Source: Lysobacteraceae bacterium
GTDB taxonomy: Bacteria > Pseudomonadota > Gammaproteobacteria > Xanthomonadales > Rhodanobacteraceae
DNA: 43,043 nt
Direction of reading: 5' to 3'
NCBI GenBank assembly: GCA_028870665.1
Contig: JAGWPB010000016.1
Coordinates: forward strand, 1-43,043
Positions 39,397 to 43,043 of this stretch are shown in pieces. The translations under genes were made by a program, and so were the position numbers. The notes under the pieces were generated by a model. That model had not been told where the DNA came from, ran no database searches, and saw nothing but the letters and a program-made list of their open reading frames with translations. Every line of letters begins with the position of its first letter. Position 1 is the stretch's first letter.

Positions 39397-40612
39397 CATG
39401 CGCCTGCCGCGCAACGTGCGCCTGCTGCTGGCCGCGCGCACCGCGCGCAGCGTCGGCCAGGGCGCCACCGTGGCCAGCTTCAGCCTCTACCTGCACGCGC
39501 TGGGTTACAACGGCGCGGCGATCGGCACGGTGCTGATGGCGGGCCTGCTGTTCGGCGCGCTGATGACCCTGATCGTCGGCCCGCTCAGCGACCGCCGCGG
39601 CCGCCGCGGCCTGCTGCTGGGCTACGAGGTCGCGGCCGCGCTCGCCGCGCTGGCGGCGATGCTCGCGCGCAGCGAGTGGGTGCTGATCGCCGCCGCCACC
39701 GTCGCCGGCTTCGGACGCGGCGCCAACGGTGCCGCCGGACCGTTCGCGCCGGTCGAGCAGGCATGGCTGGCGCGCGAGGTCGACGGCGCCACCCGCCGCT
39801 ACGCCTTCGCATTCAATGCCACGCTGGGCTTTCTCGGCATGGCCGCGGGCGCTGCGCTGGTGGCGCTGCCGGCGCTGCTCGGCCACGACTTCACCGATGT
39901 CGACAATTACCGCCTGCTGTTCCTGCTGCCGCTGGCCGGCTCGCTGCTCTCGATCGCCCTGCTCGGCAGTGCCCGCGAGCCGTCGCCGCGGCCCGCGCCC
40001 GCGCCGGATCGCGCGAGTCGCCACGCCGCGGCGCATGTCACGCGCGCGGAGAACCGCCAGCTGCGACGCCTGGCGCTGACCAACGCCATCAACGGCCTGG
40101 CGATCGGCATCGTCGGCCCGCTGATCGCCTACTGGTTCGCGCGCCGTTTCGCCGAGAGCCCGGCGACGATCGGCCCGGCGTTGGCGGCCAGCTTCGTGCT
40201 GGCCGCGGCCGGCTCGGTGCTGAGCGGCAAGCTCAGCCTGCGCTTCGGCGCCGTGCGCTCGGTGGTATGGATGCGTCTGATCGGCCTGCTGCTGCTGCTG
40301 GCGACCCCCTACGCACCGGTGTTTGGACTGGCGGTGGCGCTGTACGCGTTGCGCGCCGCGTTCAACCAGGGCACCGCCGGCGCGCGCCAGGCGGTCGCCG
40401 CCGGTCTGACCCGCGCCGAGCGTCGCGGGCTGGCTGCCAGCGTGCAGAACTTGTCGCTGCAGATCCCGCGGGCCGCCGGACCGGTGCTCGGCGGCTGGCT
40501 GATCCACGCCGGCCAGTTCACCACGCCGTTCCTGATCGCCGCCGCGCTGCAGGGGCTGTATCTGTATCTGTATCGACGTTATTTCGGCGCCCTCGACGAC
40601 ACTCCGGCCTGA
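39389..40612 (+). CDS. MFS transporter
   Basis: A 407-residue major facilitator with about twelve membrane segments and a charged central loop (about residues 196-230). The motif A-like GPLSDRRGRRG after helix 2 is clear, which supports a proton-linked transporter; the substrate is unknown. The start ATG at 39389 lies inside the last codons of the ClC gene (8-nt overlap). The ATP-grasp gene begins 6 bp after its stop. Drug or metabolite export is a guess only. Confidence 0.88.
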   Translation: MSDMRLPRNVRLLLAARTARSVGQGATVASFSLYLHALGYNGAAIGTVLMAGLLFGALMTLIVGPLSDRRGRRGLLLGYEVAAALAALAAMLARSEWVLIAAATVAGFGRGANGAAGPFAPVEQAWLAREVDGATRRYAFAFNATLGFLGMAAGAALVALPALLGHDFTDVDNYRLLFLLPLAGSLLSIALLGSAREPSPRPAPAPDRASRHAAAHVTRAENRQLRRLALTNAINGLAIGIVGPLIAYWFARRFAESPATIGPALAASFVLAAAGSVLSGKLSLRFGAVRSVVWMRLIGLLLLLATPYAPVFGLAVALYALRAAFNQGTAGARQAVAAGLTRAERRGLAASVQNLSLQIPRAAGPVLGGWLIHAGQFTTPFLIAAALQGLYLYLYRRYFGALDDTPA

Positions 40613-40618
40613 ATCCGC

Positions 40619-41533
40619 ATGAACCCTGCCGCATCGCCCCGCATCGCCCTCGTCAGCGCCGCCGCCGCGCGCGCGCTGGACGAGGATCTCGCACCGCTCG
40701 CTGCCGCGCTAGCCGCGCAGGGCGCGGCCGTGACGATCGCCGAATGGGACGATGCCGGCATCGACTGGTCGCGGTTCGATCTGGCGCTGCTGCGCTCGAC
40801 CTGGGACTACAGCCTGCGCCTGCCCGAGTTCCTCGCATGGGTGGCGCGGGTGTCGGCCCGGACCTGCCTGCTCAACCCGCCCGAGGTCGTGCGCTGGAAT
40901 ACCGACAAGCACTATCTCGGCGAGCTGGCGCGTGCCGGCGTGGCGGTGGTGCCCGGCGCTTTCGTCGAGCCCGGCGCGGACGCGGATGCGGCGCTGCACG
41001 CGTTCCTCGCCACGCACGCGGCCGCTGCCGATTTCGTGATCAAGCCCTGTGTCGGCGCCGGCTCGCGCGACGCTCAGCGCCATCGCCGCGACGGCCGCGG
41101 CGCGGCGGCCGCACACCTGCGGCGCCTGCTCAATGCCGGCCGCAGCGCGCTGCTGCAGCCCTATCTCGACCGCGTCGATGCCGACGGCGAGACGGCGCTG
41201 CTGTTCTTCGCGGGTCGCTTCAGCCACGCCATCCGCAAGGGGCCGCTGTTGCGCCGTGACGAGGGCCCGACGCGGGCGCTGTTCGCGCCCGAGCACATCC
41301 AGGCGCGGACCCCGGGCGCCGACGAACTGGCGCTCGCGCGGCGGACGCTGGCGGCGATCCCGTTCGCAGGCCCGCTGCTCTATGCGCGCATCGACCTGTT
41401 GCGCGACGCGCAGGGCCGGCCGGTGGTCCTCGAGCTCGAACTGGCCGAGCCCTCGCTGTTCTTCGCCAGCGCACCCGGCAGCGTCGAGCGCTTCGCGGCC
41501 GAGGTGCTGGCGCGGGCGCTGCCGCGCCGCTGA
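40619..41533 (+). CDS. Orphan ATP-grasp ligase (DcsG-like)
   Basis: A 304-residue protein of the glutathione-synthetase-like ATP-grasp fold. Visible family stretches are LLRSTWDYSLR (about 58-68), RWNTDKHYLGELARAGV, VIKPCVGAGSRD (nucleotide-binding Lys), QPYLDRVDADGETALLFFAGRFSHAIRKGP, YARIDL and VLELELAEPSLFF, where Glu residues would bind Mg. This pattern matches uncharacterised proteins related to DcsG, the ATP-grasp enzyme of cycloserine synthesis; no other dcs genes are here. It likely forms a carbon-nitrogen bond, with substrates unknown. It starts 6 bp after the MFS stop and so is probably the last gene of the ETF-QO/ClC/MFS run. Confidence 0.78.
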   Translation: MNPAASPRIALVSAAAARALDEDLAPLAAALAAQGAAVTIAEWDDAGIDWSRFDLALLRSTWDYSLRLPEFLAWVARVSARTCLLNPPEVVRWNTDKHYLGELARAGVAVVPGAFVEPGADADAALHAFLATHAAAADFVIKPCVGAGSRDAQRHRRDGRGAAAAHLRRLLNAGRSALLQPYLDRVDADGETALLFFAGRFSHAIRKGPLLRRDEGPTRALFAPEHIQARTPGADELALARRTLAAIPFAGPLLYARIDLLRDAQGRPVVLELELAEPSLFFASAPGSVERFAAEVLARALPRR

Positions 41534-41725
41534 GCAACAACTCGCCAGCCCGCGCGCGTCACGCGCCCTGACCGGGCTGGCGTGCCCTGGTCCGACACGT
41601 GTCCACAGGGCTGTCCACGGCGCCCGTGGATCGAGTTGCCGATGCGATGACCGCGTCGACGCGCGCGCGGCGCGCAGCCGGGCCTTCCGGGCCGCAGCGA
41701 CCGACCCGCATGCCCCGCGCAGGCC
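41534..41725. other. Convergent intergenic region
   Basis: These 192 bp separate the ATP-grasp gene and galE, whose 3' ends face each other. I see no gene and no U-tract terminator. Two TGTCCAC words lie near 41600-41618, resembling but not matching DnaA boxes. Confidence 0.5.
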
Positions 41726-42700
41726 TCAATAGGCCGGCGCGCGATGCCAGCGCCACGCGGTCTCGATGATGGCGTCGAGTTCGCTGTACCGGGGCCGCCA
41801 GCCCAGCTGCTCGCGCGCCCGTGCGCCGGACGCCACCAGCGTCGGCGGATCGCCGGCGCGGCGCGGCGCCGACGCGCATTCGATGCGCCGGCCCGAGACG
41901 CGCTCGGCCGCCGCGATCACCTCGCGCACGCTGAATCCGGTCCCGTTGCCCAGGTTGAAGGCGTGGAATCCCGGTCTGTCCGCCAGCAACGCGAGCGCCG
42001 CCAGATGGGCTGCGGCGAGATCGTCCACGTGCACGTAGTCGCGCACGCAGGTGCCATCGCGGGTGGGATAGTCGTCGCCGAACACCTTCAGCGCCGGCCC
42101 CTGCCCCAGCGCCGCGCGCAGCACGTTGGGGATCAGATGGGTTTCGGGCTGGTGCGACTCGCCGATGCGCCCGGCGGGATCGGCGCCGGCCGCGTTGAAG
42201 TAGCGCAGCGCCACGGCACGCAGGCCGTACGCGACTGCGGCGTCTTCCAGCAGGCGCTCGCACATGCGCTTGCTGGCACCATAGGGATTGATCGGCGCGG
42301 TCGGATGATCCTCGTCGATCGGATCGGTGACCGGATTGCCGAACACCGCCGCGGTCGAGGAGAACACGATGCGATCGACGCCCGCCGCGCGCATCGCTTC
42401 GAGCAGGGTCAGCGTGCCGACCACGTTGTTGCGATAACAGGCGTAGGGCTCGACCACCGACTCGCCGACCAGCGAGCGCGCGCAGAAGTGCATCACGGCG
42501 TCATGGCGTTGCAGCGCGAACACGGCGTCCAGCGCGGCGCGGTCGAGCACGTCGCCGACCACCAGGGTGCCCCACTGCACCGCCGCGCGATGCCCGCTCG
42601 CCAGATTGTCGAACACGGTGATCTCGTGCCCGTGCCCGGCCAGGCACTTGACCATGTGCGCGCCGATGTAACCGGCGCCGCCGCAGACCAGGATTCGCAT
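41726..42700 (-). CDS. galE: UDP-glucose 4-epimerase
   Basis: A 324-residue extended short-chain dehydrogenase that interconverts UDP-glucose and UDP-galactose (or the GlcNAc/GalNAc forms) for surface polysaccharide. The NAD-binding GGAGYIG is at 7-13. The catalytic Ser/Thr is in SSTAAVFG (about 114-116), and Tyr140 and Lys144 are in [24 protein letters not shown] and [13 protein letters not shown] are typical of GalE. The ATG at 42700 begins the fold; the longer reading upstream covers the spacer. It is divergent from etfB with 152 bp between. Confidence 0.93.
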   Translation of the reverse strand: MRILVCGGAGYIGAHMVKCLAGHGHEITVFDNLASGHRAAVQWGTLVVGDVLDRAALDAVFALQRHDAVMHFCARSLVGESVVEPYACYRNNVVGTLTLLEAMRAAGVDRIVFSSTAAVFGNPVTDPIDEDHPTAPINPYGASKRMCERLLEDAAVAYGLRAVALRYFNAAGADPAGRIGESHQPETHLIPNVLRAALGQGPALKVFGDDYPTRDGTCVRDYVHVDDLAAAHLAALALLADRPGFHAFNLGNGTGFSVREVIAAAERVSGRRIECASAPRRAGDPPTLVASGARAREQLGWRPRYSELDAIIETAWRWHRAPAY

Positions 42701-42740
42701 ACGCCGCGATCGCTCCCTCGGATGGCAGCGCATCCTACAC

Positions 42741-42766
42741 GCGCTGCGACGCGCTGCGACGCGCTG
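42741..42766. repeat. 10-bp tandem microrepeat
   Basis: The unit GCGCTGCGAC occurs at 42741-42750 and 42751-42760, followed by a partial copy GCGCTG. It lies between the galE start and the etfB promoter region. The significance is unknown. Confidence 0.8.
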
Positions 42767-42793
42767 TCCCACGGGCGCCGCGATGCGCTGGGT

Positions 42794-42833
42794 TAGAATC
42801 GCGGTTTGCCTGTCCTCGCCCGCACGCGCGGGC
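42794..42833 (+). promoter_or_regulatory. Candidate etfB -10 box and leader hairpin
   Basis: TAGAAT (42794-42799) is a good -10 for etfB, but no convincing -35 lies 16-18 bp upstream. The leader contains a small hairpin, GCCCGC (42818-42823) and GCGGGC (42828-42833). Confidence 0.4.
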
Positions 42834-42852
42834 CCGCACGAAAGGAATCCCG

Positions 42853-43043
42853 ATGAAGATCCTGGTCGGCTACAAGCGCGTCGTGGACTACAACGTGCGC
42901 ATCCAGGTGAAGCCCGACGGCTCCGGCGTGGTCACCGAGGGCGTCAAGCAGTCCGCCAACCCGTTCGACGAGATCGCGCTGGAGGAGGCTCTGCGTCTGC
43001 GCGAGAAGGGTCTCGCGGCCGACGTCATCGTGGTCGGCATCGG
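42853..43043 (+). CDS. etfB: Electron transfer flavoprotein beta subunit (partial)
   Basis: The first 63 codons of EtfB, running off the right edge. The N-terminus [21 protein letters not shown] and the stretch [20 protein letters not shown] are diagnostic of the ETF beta chain, which binds AMP and, with the alpha subunit, one FAD. The ribosome binding site AAAGGAA precedes the ATG by 7 nt. etfA is expected directly downstream, outside the window. Its electron acceptor, ETF-QO, is encoded about 4.8 kb upstream on the same strand. Confidence 0.95.
   Translation, partial: MKILVGYKRVVDYNVRIQVKPDGSGVVTEGVKQSANPFDEIALEEALRLREKGLAADVIVVGI

Noticed and set aside
41590-41640. Possible DnaA boxes or origin (TGTCCACAG, TGTCCACGG, CCGTGGATC)
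   Set aside because: None matches TTATCCACA closely, there is no AT-rich unwinding element, and no dnaA/dnaN/gidA genes are near.

Overview
The window is high-GC chromosomal DNA from a gammaproteobacterium, most likely of the Lysobacterales (Xanthomonadales; Rhodanobacteraceae/Xanthomonadaceae type). The evidence is the protein sequences, the gene order lpxC / opposite-strand DciA-like gene / M23 peptidase / secA beside a complete dcw cluster, and a meso-DAP type MurE. It is mostly a housekeeping region. I see no phage, insertion sequence, CRISPR array, RNA gene or defence island.

Layout. (1) 1-3258: a leftward efflux operon (membrane-fusion adaptor, then an ABC ATPase cut by the window edge). 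It has a textbook sigma-54 promoter and an upstream TGTCCG/CGGACA site cluster. A palindromic interspersed repeat and an aldo/keto reductase follow. (2) 3259-8465: purL and xerD on the minus strand, separated by a 105-bp tandem repeat flanked by palindromes. (3) 8534-13279: an RDD membrane protein, the LPS-export pair lptF-lptG, and the divergent pepA-holC. (4) 13280-17835: secA (convergent with holC, with a duplicated copy of its 3' end beyond the stop codon), an M23 envelope peptidase and a DciA-like gene. (5) 17889-34569: the division and cell-wall cluster on the minus strand, in transcription order mraZ-rsmH-ftsL-ftsI-murE-murF-mraY-ftsW-murG-murC-ddlB-ftsQ-ftsA-ftsZ-lpxC. From rsmH to ftsA every junction overlaps or lies within 1 nt. 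A strong promoter and four 10-bp-phased MraZ boxes precede mraZ. (6) 34882-43043: an amidase, a rightward set of ETF-ubiquinone oxidoreductase, ClC channel, MFS transporter and orphan ATP-grasp enzyme, then galE (minus) and the start of etfB (plus).

How the genes work together: the dcw block makes lipid II and the divisome, LpxC and LptFG supply and export LPS, and SecA exports envelope proteins. ETF-QO and EtfB belong to the same electron-transfer route although they lie about 5 kb apart. The less expected content is in the intergenic DNA: the sigma-54 control region, the tandem repeat between xerD and purL, the secA 3' duplication at a probable synteny breakpoint, several long hairpins between division genes, and a palindromic operator candidate on the ETF-QO promoter. 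All functional assignments come from reading motifs by eye; no database search was run.
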